A DNA stretch of 37,066 bases. Source: DAOMOD01 sp964526035 (GTDB lineage: Bacteria > Pseudomonadota > Gammaproteobacteria > Xanthomonadales > BPKI01). The stretch covers positions 1 through 37,066 of the forward strand of contig CAZGKE010000017.1 in the NCBI GenBank assembly GCA_964526035.1. Direction: 5' to 3'. Under the pieces are notes generated by a model. It had not been told where the DNA came from. It was given only the letters and a program-made list of their open reading frames with translations, and made no database searches. The position numbers and the translations under genes were made by a program. Shown one piece after another: positions 15,369 through 24,291 of the stretch (positions are counted from its first letter, which is position 1; the number at the start of each line of letters is the position of its first letter).

Positions 15369-16925
15369 ATGCATCAGCTTCGCTTCGACAATCGCTTCCT
15401 GCGCGAACTCCCCGGTGACCCCTTGGCCGACAACCGGCCGCGACAGGTGCCGGGAGCGGCCTGGTCCGCGGTTGCGCCGACCCCGGTGGCGGCGCCGCGA
15501 CTGATCGCGCACTCGCGCGAGATGGCCGATGTCCTGGGGTTGTCCGAAGCCGCAGTGCAGGCATCGGCATTCGCCGAAGTGTTCGCCGGCAATCGCCTGC
15601 TGCCTGGCATGCAGACCTACGCCGCCAACTACGGCGGCCACCAGTTCGGGCACTGGGCTGGACAGCTCGGCGACGGTCGCGCCATTGCGCTGGGCGAAGT
15701 GATCGATGTCGACGGTGGTCACTGGGAGCTGCAGCTCAAGGGCGCGGGGCCGACGCCCTACTCCCGTCATGCCGACGGCCGCGCCGTGCTGCGCTCATCC
15801 GTGCGCGAGTTCCTGTGCAGCGAGGCCATGCACCATCTCGGCATCCCCAGCACGCGCGCGCTGTCGTTGGTGGCGACCGGCGAGTCAGTGGTGCGCGACA
15901 TGTTCTACGACGGCCATCCCGCGCCCGAGCCCGGCGCAATCGTCTGCCGCATGGCGCCCTCGTTTCTGCGTCTTGGCAGCTACCAGCTTCCGGCCGCGCG
16001 CGGTGACAGCGTGCTGCTCGGCAAGCTGGTCGACTTCACCCTGGAGCATCTGTTTCCGCAGCTCGACGGCGATGCCAGGACCCGTCGCGCCGACTGGTTC
16101 ACTGAAGTGTGCCGGCGCACCGGCGTGCTGATGGCGCAGTGGATGCGCGTCGGCTTCGTGCACGGCGTGATGAACACCGACAACCTGTCGGTGCTGGGAC
16201 TGACGCTTGACTACGGTCCCTATGGATGGATCGACGACTTCGATCCCGACTTCACCCCCAACACCACCGACGCCGAAGGTCGGCGCTACCGCTTCGCCCA
16301 TCAGCCCGCCGTGGCCCATTGGAACCTGCAGCAATTCGCCGCCGCGCTGGCCGGTCTGGTTGACAGCGAGGCGCTGCAGCGTGGCCTCGATGTCTATGTC
16401 GACACCTTCGCAACGGCGCAGCGTGAGTCCAATGCGGGCAAGCTGGGGCTGCCTGATTTCAGGGCTGACGACGAGGCACTGCTGCGCGATCTTTACGGCC
16501 TGATGCGCTTGGCCGAGATGGACATGACGCTGACGTTCCGGGTGCTCGCCGAGGTGGACATCGCCACGCCGGATCCCGAGTTGTTTGCGGACACGTTTTA
16601 CTACGAAGCCAAGCGCGCGAAGCACAGCGGAGCGCTGGCCGACTGGCTGTGCCGCTACGCGGCACGCGTACGCGACTCAGCCATCGATGCGGCGACGCGT
16701 GGCGCGCTGATGGATGCCGCCAACCCGCGCTTCGTGCTGCGCAACTACCTCGTCCAGCAGGCCATCGAAGCGGCCGCACAGGGCGACGAGTCGATGATCC
16801 ATCGCCTGCTCGAAGCCGTGCGCCATCCCTGTGCCGATCACCCCGCGCACGCGCCCTTCCGGGACAAGCGCCCGGAGTGGGCGCGTCACCGCGCCGGCTG
16901 CTCGATGCTGTCGTGCAGCTCCTGA
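15369..16925 (+). CDS. selO: Protein adenylyltransferase SelO (YdiU family)
   Basis: SelO is a kinase-fold enzyme that transfers AMP from ATP to Ser, Thr or Tyr of target proteins, linked to redox stress in E. coli. The 518-residue protein shows the family stretch YGGHQFGHWAGQLGDGRA near residues 87-104. ELQLKGAGPTPYSR and the active-site pair NTDN (D271) and DYGP (D281) follow. The C-terminal tail GCSMLSCSS carries the conserved Cys near the end where animal SelO has selenocysteine. The ATG at 15369 is preceded by a possible TACCAT -10 at 15357, which would give a very short leader. It follows the cytochrome-rhodanese gene by 66 bases and may be expressed separately. Confidence 0.97.
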   Translation: MHQLRFDNRFLRELPGDPLADNRPRQVPGAAWSAVAPTPVAAPRLIAHSREMADVLGLSEAAVQASAFAEVFAGNRLLPGMQTYAANYGGHQFGHWAGQLGDGRAIALGEVIDVDGGHWELQLKGAGPTPYSRHADGRAVLRSSVREFLCSEAMHHLGIPSTRALSLVATGESVVRDMFYDGHPAPEPGAIVCRMAPSFLRLGSYQLPAARGDSVLLGKLVDFTLEHLFPQLDGDARTRRADWFTEVCRRTGVLMAQWMRVGFVHGVMNTDNLSVLGLTLDYGPYGWIDDFDPDFTPNTTDAEGRRYRFAHQPAVAHWNLQQFAAALAGLVDSEALQRGLDVYVDTFATAQRESNAGKLGLPDFRADDEALLRDLYGLMRLAEMDMTLTFRVLAEVDIATPDPELFADTFYYEAKRAKHSGALADWLCRYAARVRDSAIDAATRGALMDAANPRFVLRNYLVQQAIEAAAQGDESMIHRLLEAVRHPCADHPAHAPFRDKRPEWARHRAGCSMLSCSS

Positions 16926-16984
16926 GCGCGGCGGGCCTGCGCTCTACAGCTCGCCCCTGCATTCGAATGCTGCGGCGCTGCCTG

Positions 16985-17012
16985 TTGCAGTGCAGCAGCA
17001 TCCCGCTATGCT
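16985..17012 (+). promoter_or_regulatory. sigma70-type promoter for ppc
   Basis: TTGCAG (16985-16990) and TATGCT (17007-17012) are separated by 16 bases. The -10 overlaps an in-frame ATG at 17008, which argues that translation starts at 17047 instead. Confidence 0.5.
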
Positions 17013-17046
17013 GGGCCGCCGAACCCTTTCCCAGGCCCTGCGCTCC

Positions 17047-19755
17047 ATGAGAAAGCTGCGCGCCATCGAGTTTCCGCCCACCGACGACCCGCTGCGCGAA
17101 GACGTGCGGCGTCTCGGTGAACTGGTCGGGCAGGTGCTGGTCGATCAGGCTGGCGAGGCCTTCCTGGCCCACGTCGAGCGCACCCGTACGGCGGCCATTC
17201 GCCGCCGCGAGGACGACGGAGAACTGGACGAGCTGGCCGGCGAACTCGCCGACCAGCCGCTCGCCGAGGCCGAGCTTCTGGTGCGCGCCTTCTCGACCTA
17301 TTTCGGCGCGGTCAACCTGGCCGAGCGCGTGCACCGCATCCGTCGCCGTCGCGACTATCAGCGTGCCGGCGCGGCGCCGCAGCCGGGCGGACTGCACGAT
17401 GCGCTGCAGAACCTGAAGGATGCCGGCGTCGGATACGAGGAGCTTGCCGCGCTGCTGCCGCGTCTGACCGTCGAGCCGGTCTTCACCGCGCACCCGACCG
17501 AGGCGGTGCGACGCACGCTGCTGGAGAAGGAGCGCGAAATCGTGCGTCGCCTGATCGCCGATCTCGACAACACCCGCACCCCCGGGGAGCGAGCTGCCGA
17601 CGAGGCGCGCATACGCACGGCGCTGACGTCGGGATGGCAGACCGCCGATGTCTCGGCGGTGCGACCGAGCGTCGCCGAGGAGCTTGAGCACGTCAGCTAC
17701 TACCTGGTCGATACGCTGTACCGCACGGTGCCGGTGTTCTATGAAGTGTTCCAGGAGGCGCTGGCGGCGGTGTACGGCGAAGACAGCCCACCGCCGCAGG
17801 TGCTGCGGTTCGCCTCCTGGGTCGGCGGCGACATGGACGGCAACCCCAACGTCGATGCCGGCACCCTCGCCAACACGCTCGCCCTGCAGAGGCGTCTGCT
17901 GCTCGGCAACTATCTCGACGACCTGCGTCACCTGGCGCGCCTGCTCAGCCAGTCTGACGGACGCGCCGATTTCAGCGCGCCGGTACAGGCGCGACTCGAC
18001 GAGTATCGCCGCCGCTTCCCGGACGCGGCCGCCGCGCTGAAACCGCGTCATCGCGACATGCCATACCGTTGCCTGCTGACGCTGATGGTGACGCGGCTCG
18101 AGGCCACGCTCGCCGACAAGGTGGACGGTTTTCCTTCGGCGCAGGTGCTGCACGACGATCTGATGCTGATCGGCGACAGCCTGGGCGAACACGGTGGCCG
18201 CCACGCCGGCCTGTTCGCCCTGCGCCGCGTGCTGCGGCGCGTGGAGGCCTTCGGCTTTCATCTCGCCAGCGTCGACGTGCGCCAGGAGGCAGGCGTGCAC
18301 GAGGCGGTGCTGGGTCGCTGCCTCGGCGACAGCGGCTGGACGGACCGCGACGAGACCGATCGCCGCCAGCGTCTGGCCGACCTGCTCAGCGGCGCGGCTA
18401 AGGTGCGTGGTGCCGGTGACGCCGACAGCCGCAGCACGCTGGATGTCTTCCACGGCATCAGCGAGGGCCGCCGTCGCTATGGAGACAAGGCGTTCGGACT
18501 GTACGTGATCAGCATGACCCGGCAGGCCTCCGACGTGCTTGCGGTGCTGGCGCTGGCTCGCATTGCCGGTCTGCTCGAAGACGGCGCGGTGCCGCTCGAC
18601 GTCGCGCCGCTGCTGGAAACCGTCGACGACCTGGCCGCGGGCCGCGAGATTCTCGGAGCGCTGTTTTCCGACCCGATCTATCGCGCGCATCTCGAGACGC
18701 GCGGCGGCCGACAGTTCGTCATGCTCGGCTACTCCGACTCGGCCAAGGATGGCGGCATCCTCGCCGCCCGCTGGGCGCTGCAGCGCGCGCAGGTGGAGCT
18801 GCACGAACTGGCGCGCGCCGCCGGTGTGCGCATCATCTTCTTCCACGGTCGCGGCGGCTCGGCCAGCCGCGGCGGCGGCAAGACCGAGCGTGCGGTAATC
18901 GCCGCGCCGCGCGGCTCGGTGGACGGCTACCTGCGCGTCACCGAACAGGGCGAAGTCATCCACCGCAAGTACGGCATCCGCTCGCTGGCGCTGCGCAACC
19001 TGGAACAGACCACCGGCGCCGTCCTGCGCGCCACCTTGCGACCGCGTCCGCCGGAGCCGCGTGAAGCGGCATGGCGCGCGATCATGGACACCATCGTGCA
19101 CGCCAGCCGCGACGCCTATCGCCGCCTGGTGCACGAGGATCCTGACTTCTACACCTACTTCCGTGCGGCCACGCCGATCGACGTGATCGAGCGCATGCGC
19201 ATCGGTTCGCGTCCGCCGAGCCGCAAGGGCCAGAGTTCGGTGTCCGATCTGCGCGCCATACCCTGGGTCTTCGCATGGTCGCAGACGCGCGCCGGCATGA
19301 CCGCCTGGTATGGCGCCGGCAGTGGTCTGCAGGCCGGCATCGATGCGCATGGTTTCGAGGCGGTGGCCGAAATGACGCGCGACTGGCCTTTCTTCGGCAC
19401 CCTCCTGGAAGACATCGAGATGGTGCTGGCGAAATGTGATCTCGCGATCCACGAGCGCTATTCGCTGCTGGCCGACGAAGCGCTGCATGGCTGCTACTTT
19501 CCGAAGCTGTGCGAGGAGTTCGAGCTTGCCGAAGAGCTGATCCTCAAGCTCAAGGATGAGGACGAACCGCTCAGCCACGACTGGCGCCTGCGCCTGTCGA
19601 TTCGCCTGCGCAATCCCTACGTCGATCCCATCAGCCTGGTGCAGGTCGATCTTTTGAAACGCTGGCGCGCGCTCGATCGCCCGGAGGACGCCACGTTCTC
19701 CGCGCTGGTGAGCAGCGTCAACGGCATCTCGGCGGGAGTGCAGAATACGGGGTAA
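17047..19755 (+). CDS. ppc: Phosphoenolpyruvate carboxylase
   Basis: PEP carboxylase makes oxaloacetate from PEP and bicarbonate and refills the TCA cycle. The 902-residue size fits. Catalytic landmarks are all present: VFTAHPTEAVRRTLLEK with H149, the GGDMDGNPNV stretch, GYSDSAKDGGILAARWALQR, and the mobile loop FHGRGGSASRGGGKT. The C terminus is NGISAGVQNTG, matching the NTG end that is invariant in the family. The glycine-rich loop differs slightly from the E. coli wording (GRGGSIGRGG) but keeps the essential Gly and Arg residues. I start at 17047 because a likely -10 box overlaps the earlier ATG at 17008. It is probably a single-gene unit between selO and a convergent MFS gene. Confidence 0.98.
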   Translation: MRKLRAIEFPPTDDPLREDVRRLGELVGQVLVDQAGEAFLAHVERTRTAAIRRREDDGELDELAGELADQPLAEAELLVRAFSTYFGAVNLAERVHRIRRRRDYQRAGAAPQPGGLHDALQNLKDAGVGYEELAALLPRLTVEPVFTAHPTEAVRRTLLEKEREIVRRLIADLDNTRTPGERAADEARIRTALTSGWQTADVSAVRPSVAEELEHVSYYLVDTLYRTVPVFYEVFQEALAAVYGEDSPPPQVLRFASWVGGDMDGNPNVDAGTLANTLALQRRLLLGNYLDDLRHLARLLSQSDGRADFSAPVQARLDEYRRRFPDAAAALKPRHRDMPYRCLLTLMVTRLEATLADKVDGFPSAQVLHDDLMLIGDSLGEHGGRHAGLFALRRVLRRVEAFGFHLASVDVRQEAGVHEAVLGRCLGDSGWTDRDETDRRQRLADLLSGAAKVRGAGDADSRSTLDVFHGISEGRRRYGDKAFGLYVISMTRQASDVLAVLALARIAGLLEDGAVPLDVAPLLETVDDLAAGREILGALFSDPIYRAHLETRGGRQFVMLGYSDSAKDGGILAARWALQRAQVELHELARAAGVRIIFFHGRGGSASRGGGKTERAVIAAPRGSVDGYLRVTEQGEVIHRKYGIRSLALRNLEQTTGAVLRATLRPRPPEPREAAWRAIMDTIVHASRDAYRRLVHEDPDFYTYFRAATPIDVIERMRIGSRPPSRKGQSSVSDLRAIPWVFAWSQTRAGMTAWYGAGSGLQAGIDAHGFEAVAEMTRDWPFFGTLLEDIEMVLAKCDLAIHERYSLLADEALHGCYFPKLCEEFELAEELILKLKDEDEPLSHDWRLRLSIRLRNPYVDPISLVQVDLLKRWRALDRPEDATFSALVSSVNGISAGVQNTG

Positions 19756-19835
19756 GGGCGAGGTAAACGTTTGAGCGCTTGCGCGCACGGCGCATGGTGT
19801 CGTGCACGAACGCCGCAGGTCATCCGCGCCTCAGG

Positions 19836-21161
19836 CTACCCGGCGTGGCTGCCCGGACTCATCTGCATCGTCCGCGCCAGCGCCGCCCCGAGCAGTGCCG
19901 CCACGCCGAGCACGGCGATCACCGCCACCACGCCGAAGGCGTCGGCAAGCAGGCCCAGCGTGCCGAGTACCATCGCCAGCACCCCCACCGTGGTGTTGGA
20001 GAACGCGACCCACAGCGGCCGCTCGTCCGCAGGTGCCGCATCGACCAGCCAGGTCTTGCGGCCGAGGCGCACGCCGGCTTCGGCAATGCCGAGCACCATG
20101 AACACCGCGACATAGAGCCACATCGACTGCAGCGACTGCGGCAGCAGCCCGATGCCGATGGCGAGCGCCGCAGCGACTGCACCGAGCAGGCCGGCGATGC
20201 CGAGCACCGAGCGGCTGTCGCTGTCGGCAAAGCGTCCCCAGATCGGGCTGGCGACGACGTTGGCTGCGCCCACCGTGATCACGTAGAGCCCGAGCGCCTG
20301 GGTGGCGCCGCCGAACAGCTCGCGCGCGTGCAGGGCATAGAACGGCGTCGCCAGCTCGACCGAAAGCAGCAGTGCGCGCACCTCCAGGAAGCGGCGATAG
20401 TCGCCCTCCCTGGCCACCAGCTTCAAACCCTCGCCCAGCTCGCGCGCTGGATTGCGGCCACCCTCGCGCGCGCCGGGGGATTCCACGGTCACCGCGAAAA
20501 GCACTGCCGCCAGCGCCCACAGCGCGGCGGCCGCCAGCACCAGCGCGACATAGGCGCCGAGATTGCCGTCTTCTCCCAGCCACGCACCCATGCCGAAGCC
20601 CGCGACAATCGCCAGCGCGCCGCCGAGCGCAGCGCGCTGCGACAGCAGGCGACCGCGGCGCCCTCTGGGAACGGTCTTGGCCAGCACGTCCTGGAAGGCC
20701 ACCGACCCGGCGCCGGACGCCACGCAGAACAGGCCGAACGCGATCACGATCAGGATGCCCGCCGTGGTCCCTTCCATGCCCAGCGCGACCAGGGCAATGC
20801 CGACCAGCAGCGCCGCCTGCAGCAGTCCGGCGCCGACCCAGACCCACTTGCGCCGGGTCAGCCTGCGAATCTGCGCCGACACCAGCAGCTGCGGCGCCAG
20901 CGTACCGGCCTGGCGGAGCGGTGCCAGCCAGGCAATCACCGCCGCGGGCGCACCGAGAGCGGCCAGTAGCCAGGGCAGCACCAGGTTGTGGCCGGCGAGC
21001 TGCTCGGCGAGCTTGGTGCTGGCGCCGTTGCCGAGATTGAGCAGGTAGTTGCGCGGCACCACCTTGCAGGCGCTGTCCGGGATCGCATCACAGGCCCGTT
21101 CGTCGCTGTCGTCGCCGGCAAGGAAGGCGTAGGCGCGTGCGCTGGCGTCGGCGGAGGGCAT
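19836..21161 (-). CDS. MFS transporter
   Basis: The 441-residue protein has about ten to twelve hydrophobic helices and a cytoplasmic loop between the halves. Segments include VWVGAGLLQAALLVGIALVA and YVALVLAAAALWALAAVLFA. The motif-A-like loop of the first half is weak; WGRFADSDSRSVLGIAGLLG in the second half is a better match to the family. The N terminus has an unusual soluble stretch with two Cys (ACDAIPDSACKVVPRNY) before the first helix. The start at 21161 is chosen because the upstream in-frame extension runs into the heptamer repeat. Substrate cannot be told from sequence. It shares a strand with the TauE/SafE gene but is separated from it by the repeat element. Confidence 0.88.
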   Translation of the reverse strand: MPSADASARAYAFLAGDDSDERACDAIPDSACKVVPRNYLLNLGNGASTKLAEQLAGHNLVLPWLLAALGAPAAVIAWLAPLRQAGTLAPQLLVSAQIRRLTRRKWVWVGAGLLQAALLVGIALVALGMEGTTAGILIVIAFGLFCVASGAGSVAFQDVLAKTVPRGRRGRLLSQRAALGGALAIVAGFGMGAWLGEDGNLGAYVALVLAAAALWALAAVLFAVTVESPGAREGGRNPARELGEGLKLVAREGDYRRFLEVRALLLSVELATPFYALHARELFGGATQALGLYVITVGAANVVASPIWGRFADSDSRSVLGIAGLLGAVAAALAIGIGLLPQSLQSMWLYVAVFMVLGIAEAGVRLGRKTWLVDAAPADERPLWVAFSNTTVGVLAMVLGTLGLLADAFGVVAVIAVLGVAALLGAALARTMQMSPGSHAG

Positions 21162-21204
21162 GGGGGGATGGTAGCGGCAAGTCGGCGCGGGGTTTGTGGA
21201 AGGA

Positions 21205-21359
21205 GGGCCCAGGGCCAGGGCCCAGGGCCTGGGGGAAAAGCCAAGGGATTGCAGCGAAGGTGCTGTTCCAGACCTTTCGGCATACCGAGTCGAAGCAAGG
21301 TGCGAGAACGCAGGGCGCACCACACTAGGCTCTAGGCCCTAAGCCCCAGGCCCCAGGCC
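21205..21359. repeat. Inverted pair of GGGCCYR heptamer arrays
   Basis: The left array (21205-21235) reads GGGCCCA, GGGCCA (one base short), GGGCCCA, GGGCCTG, GGGG on the plus strand. The right array (21325-21359) is the same type on the opposite strand: in plus-strand heptamers CTAGGCT, CTAGGCC, CTAAGCC, CCAGGCC, CCAGGCC. The 89 bases between are unrelated to the arrays and contain the short inverted pair GGTGCG/CGCACC. The whole unit, about 155 bases, resembles a small dispersed intergenic element. The TauE/SafE stop codon lies inside the right array. Confidence 0.75.
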
Positions 21360-22166
21360 CTCCGTCACCACCGGCCACGCCAGCAACATAGCCACAGCGA
21401 GCAGAAACCCCGCAAACACCCGGCGCAGCGTCATGGCCGGCAGGGCATGCGCCAGGCGTGCGCCGAGCGGGGCCAGCAGGACGCTGCTGGCCGCTAGCGC
21501 CAGCGCGCCGGGCCACCAGACGAATCCGAGCATCCCATCGACGTCGGGCGGTGCCGCGCGCCCGGCGAACACCCAGCCGGCCGCACCAGCTACCGCGATG
21601 ATGAAACCGCAGGCCGCTGAAGTGGCCACTGCGCGCACCGGCGGTACGCCGTGCCACACCAGCAGTGGCACCGTGAGCGAGCCGCCGCCGATGCCGACCA
21701 CGGCCGACAGCGCGCCGATGCCGAGACCGCTGGCCGACAGCCCGGGCCCATGCGGCTGCGCGTGCTCGCCCTGCAGTGCGCGGGTGCGACCGAACCCCAG
21801 CTGCCATGCGGCGAACATGCAGAAGGCGGCGACCACCACGCGCAGCGTGGTGCCGCTCAGACTCGCGGCAAACAGCGCCCCTGCCCAGGCGCCCACCAGC
21901 AGTCCCGGACCCAGCCAGCCGACTTCGCGCCAGCCCACCGCTGCGCGCCGCCAATGCGCAAGCGTCGACGATACCGAGGTAAACAGGATGCTCGCCAACG
22001 CCGTCGCCAGCGCCACGTGCATCACCCACTCGCGATCCAGGCCGAGCGGCGGCAGCAGCCACACCAGCGCAGGGACGATCACCAGTCCGCCGCCGACGCC
22101 AAGCAGCCCGGCCAGCAGTCCGGCCACGGCGCCAACGGCCAGACACGCAAGCAGCGCCAGCGTCAT
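21339..22166 (-). CDS. TauE/SafE (DUF81) family sulfite/organic-anion exporter
   Basis: The 275-residue integral membrane protein has about eight helices in two related halves. Each half opens with the family signature: LLGVGGGLVIVPALVWLL near residue 20 and VVGIGGGSLTVPLLVWHG near residue 160. Members export sulfite, sulfoacetate or similar small anions, or are of unknown substrate. The last seven codons (EGLGPGA plus stop) are built from the GGGCCTG heptamer array, so the C-terminal end was probably altered by growth or insertion of the repeat. The gene is divergent from slt with only 42 bases between the starts. The nearby cytochrome-rhodanese gene hints at sulfur metabolism, but they are 6 kb apart. 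Confidence 0.92.
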   Translation of the reverse strand: MTLALLACLAVGAVAGLLAGLLGVGGGLVIVPALVWLLPPLGLDREWVMHVALATALASILFTSVSSTLAHWRRAAVGWREVGWLGPGLLVGAWAGALFAASLSGTTLRVVVAAFCMFAAWQLGFGRTRALQGEHAQPHGPGLSASGLGIGALSAVVGIGGGSLTVPLLVWHGVPPVRAVATSAACGFIIAVAGAAGWVFAGRAAPPDVDGMLGFVWWPGALALAASSVLLAPLGARLAHALPAMTLRRVFAGFLLAVAMLLAWPVVTEGLGPGA

Positions 22167-22194
22167 GGCCTGCTGCCGTTCACGCGACGGGGCC

Positions 22195-22200
22195 TACAAT
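22195..22200 (+). promoter_or_regulatory. Possible -10 box of slt
   Basis: TACAAT lies nine bases before the slt ATG, implying a leaderless or very short-leader mRNA. No convincing -35 is seen. A similar lone TAGAAT (24258-24263) precedes the gene at 24292. Confidence 0.35.
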
Positions 22201-22208
22201 CCCGGTGC

Positions 22209-24233
22209 ATGCGCAGATGGAATCTCCTCGGGCTGTTGGTACTTGTCTTTTCTGCATCGCCGGGCACGGCAGCAGCGCCGGACGCGCGACTCGACGCGCA
22301 GCGTAGCGCCTTTCTGCAGGCGCTGGGCATGGCCGAACGCGGCCCCCGCGAAGCCTGGAAGCGCATCGCCATCGACCTGCAGGAACATCCCCTGTTTCCG
22401 TATCTTGAGTACGTCTCGCTGAAGCGGCACCTCGATCATGTCAGCAGCGACGAAGTCCGCGATTTCCTGACCAGCCATTCGCATCTGCCGGTGGCCGACG
22501 AACTTCGCCTCGCCTTTGCACGCCGCCAGGCGGCGCGCGAAGACTGGCGCGTGGTGCTCGAGATGAGCCGCGAAAGCCGTCTCCCGGAACGCCGTTGCCT
22601 GTGGCTTCGTGCGCGCATCGAGACCGGCGGTGACGCCACCCTGCGCAGCGATCTGGACGCGCTGTGGGTCACACCGAGGTCGCTTCCCGATGCCTGCGAT
22701 CCGGTCCTCGACTACTACACCCGCCGCGGTTGGCGCACCCCCGAACAGGTAGCAGCGCGTCTGCGCGCGGCCGCTGCCGGCGGCCAACCGGGTCTCGCCG
22801 CTTTCCTGCTGCGGGAGCTACCGCAGAACCAGCGCGGTGCCGCCGAACGGCTGGTGCTGGCGGCGCGCGATGGCGATGCTGCACTGGCCGCGGCCGGCCG
22901 CTGGCCGGACGATGCCTGGAGCCGCGAGGCGGCAATTCTCGCGCTGCTTGGCCAAGCCCGTCGCGTTCCGACGCTCAGCGAGCGCAACCTAAATGAACTG
23001 GCGCCGCGTTTCGCCTTCGCCGACGAGCAGCTGGGTCGCGTGCGCCATGACATTGCCCTGTTCAGCGCGCTGGCTCTCGACGAGGCCACGGCGCGCCGCG
23101 TCGAGGCGGTGCCGGAGACCGCGCTCAGCGACGACCTGCGCGAATGGGCGGTGCGTTCGGCCATCGGTCGACAGGCATGGACCGAGGCCCACCAAGCACT
23201 CGCGCGGTTGCCGGTCAGCGTTCGCCGCGATTCGCGATGGCGCTACCTCGAGGCGCGCATCCTCGGCAAGCTGGGCCGGCACGGCGAGTCGATGGCGCTG
23301 CTGGTGCCGCTGTCCGACGAATCAGGTTACTACGGCTTTCTGGCGGCGGATCGCAGCGATCGGCCCAAGGCGCTGTGTCCGCTCGCCGCACCGTCACTCG
23401 ACGATGCGCGGGACGTACTGACCCGGTCGCCGGGACTGGTGCGCGCGCTGGAGCTTGAGCGCATCCGCCGTTCCGATTGGGCGCGCCGCGAGTGGGACCG
23501 CGCGCTGGCGACCCTGGAGCCTGCCGACCGGGTGCGCGCCGCGCGTCTTGCGGCCGAGCAGCACTGGTTCGAACGCAGCGTGTTCGCGCTTACCGACGAA
23601 GACTTCCTTGGCCTTTACGAGCTGCGCTTCCCGATCGCCCACCGCCGTCTGGTGGAGGAGCGCGCCGAAGCGCTGGGCCTCGATCCCGCGCTGGTGCTGG
23701 CGCTGATCCGCGCCGAGAGCGCATGGATGCCGGATGCGCGCAGTCACGCCAATGCGCACGGGCTGATGCAGCTGCTGCCCGGTACTGCCGCCGAACTGGC
23801 CCGCGCCGAGGGCCTGCGCTACACGCGCTCGCGCGACCTGCACGAGCCCACGCTGAACATCCGCCTTGGGACCGCCTACCTGCAGCGCATGCTGGCACGC
23901 TACGACGGCAGCCCGTGGCTGGCCGCGGCCGCCTACAACGCCGGACCCTCACCGGTGGCGCGCTGGCTGGCCAGCGACCGTCCGGTCGGCGATCCCGACC
24001 TGTGGATCGAAACCATCAGCTATCGCGAGACGCGCGACTACGTCGCCCGCATTCTCGCCTTCAGTCTGATCTACGACTGGCGCCTGCACGGGAAGGTGAA
24101 ACCGATCAGCGCACGCATGCCGCCGCGCGGACAGGCCATGGCGGCCGACGTTACCCGTCTGGCAGCGCACTGTCCGACCTCAACCGCGGCGGTGGCGAGC
24201 GCGGCAAACCGGCTCTTGCCCGGTCCTCGCTGA
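22209..24233 (+). CDS. slt: Soluble lytic murein transglycosylase (Slt70 family)
   Basis: Slt cleaves the MurNAc-GlcNAc bond of peptidoglycan, forming 1,6-anhydro ends, in the periplasm. The 674-residue protein has a signal peptide (MRRWNLLGLLVLVFSASPG, cleavage near TAAA). A long all-helical superhelical region covers about residues 30-460, in place of the Slt70 U and L domains. The C-terminal lysozyme-like domain carries the catalytic Glu (E503) in ALIRAESAWMPDARS, HGLMQLLPGTA and AAAYNAGPSPVARWL. The length is close to E. coli Slt70 (645). I took the ATG at 22209 because the longer ORF crosses the divergent TauE gene. Confidence 0.96.
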   Translation: MRRWNLLGLLVLVFSASPGTAAAPDARLDAQRSAFLQALGMAERGPREAWKRIAIDLQEHPLFPYLEYVSLKRHLDHVSSDEVRDFLTSHSHLPVADELRLAFARRQAAREDWRVVLEMSRESRLPERRCLWLRARIETGGDATLRSDLDALWVTPRSLPDACDPVLDYYTRRGWRTPEQVAARLRAAAAGGQPGLAAFLLRELPQNQRGAAERLVLAARDGDAALAAAGRWPDDAWSREAAILALLGQARRVPTLSERNLNELAPRFAFADEQLGRVRHDIALFSALALDEATARRVEAVPETALSDDLREWAVRSAIGRQAWTEAHQALARLPVSVRRDSRWRYLEARILGKLGRHGESMALLVPLSDESGYYGFLAADRSDRPKALCPLAAPSLDDARDVLTRSPGLVRALELERIRRSDWARREWDRALATLEPADRVRAARLAAEQHWFERSVFALTDEDFLGLYELRFPIAHRRLVEERAEALGLDPALVLALIRAESAWMPDARSHANAHGLMQLLPGTAAELARAEGLRYTRSRDLHEPTLNIRLGTAYLQRMLARYDGSPWLAAAAYNAGPSPVARWLASDRPVGDPDLWIETISYRETRDYVARILAFSLIYDWRLHGKVKPISARMPPRGQAMAADVTRLAAHCPTSTAAVASAANRLLPGPR

Positions 24234-24291
24234 CGAACGCTCGTGAGGCATCCGGGCTAGAATCCGGGCTCCCCTTCAGACCCTTTCTGAG

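Noticed and set aside
16459..19788. A 1109-codon open frame on the minus strand opposite ppc
   Set aside because: It is exactly antisense to PEP carboxylase, whose motifs are complete. High GC with strong third-position bias creates such shadow frames, and the translation has the His/Gln/Arg-rich character of one.
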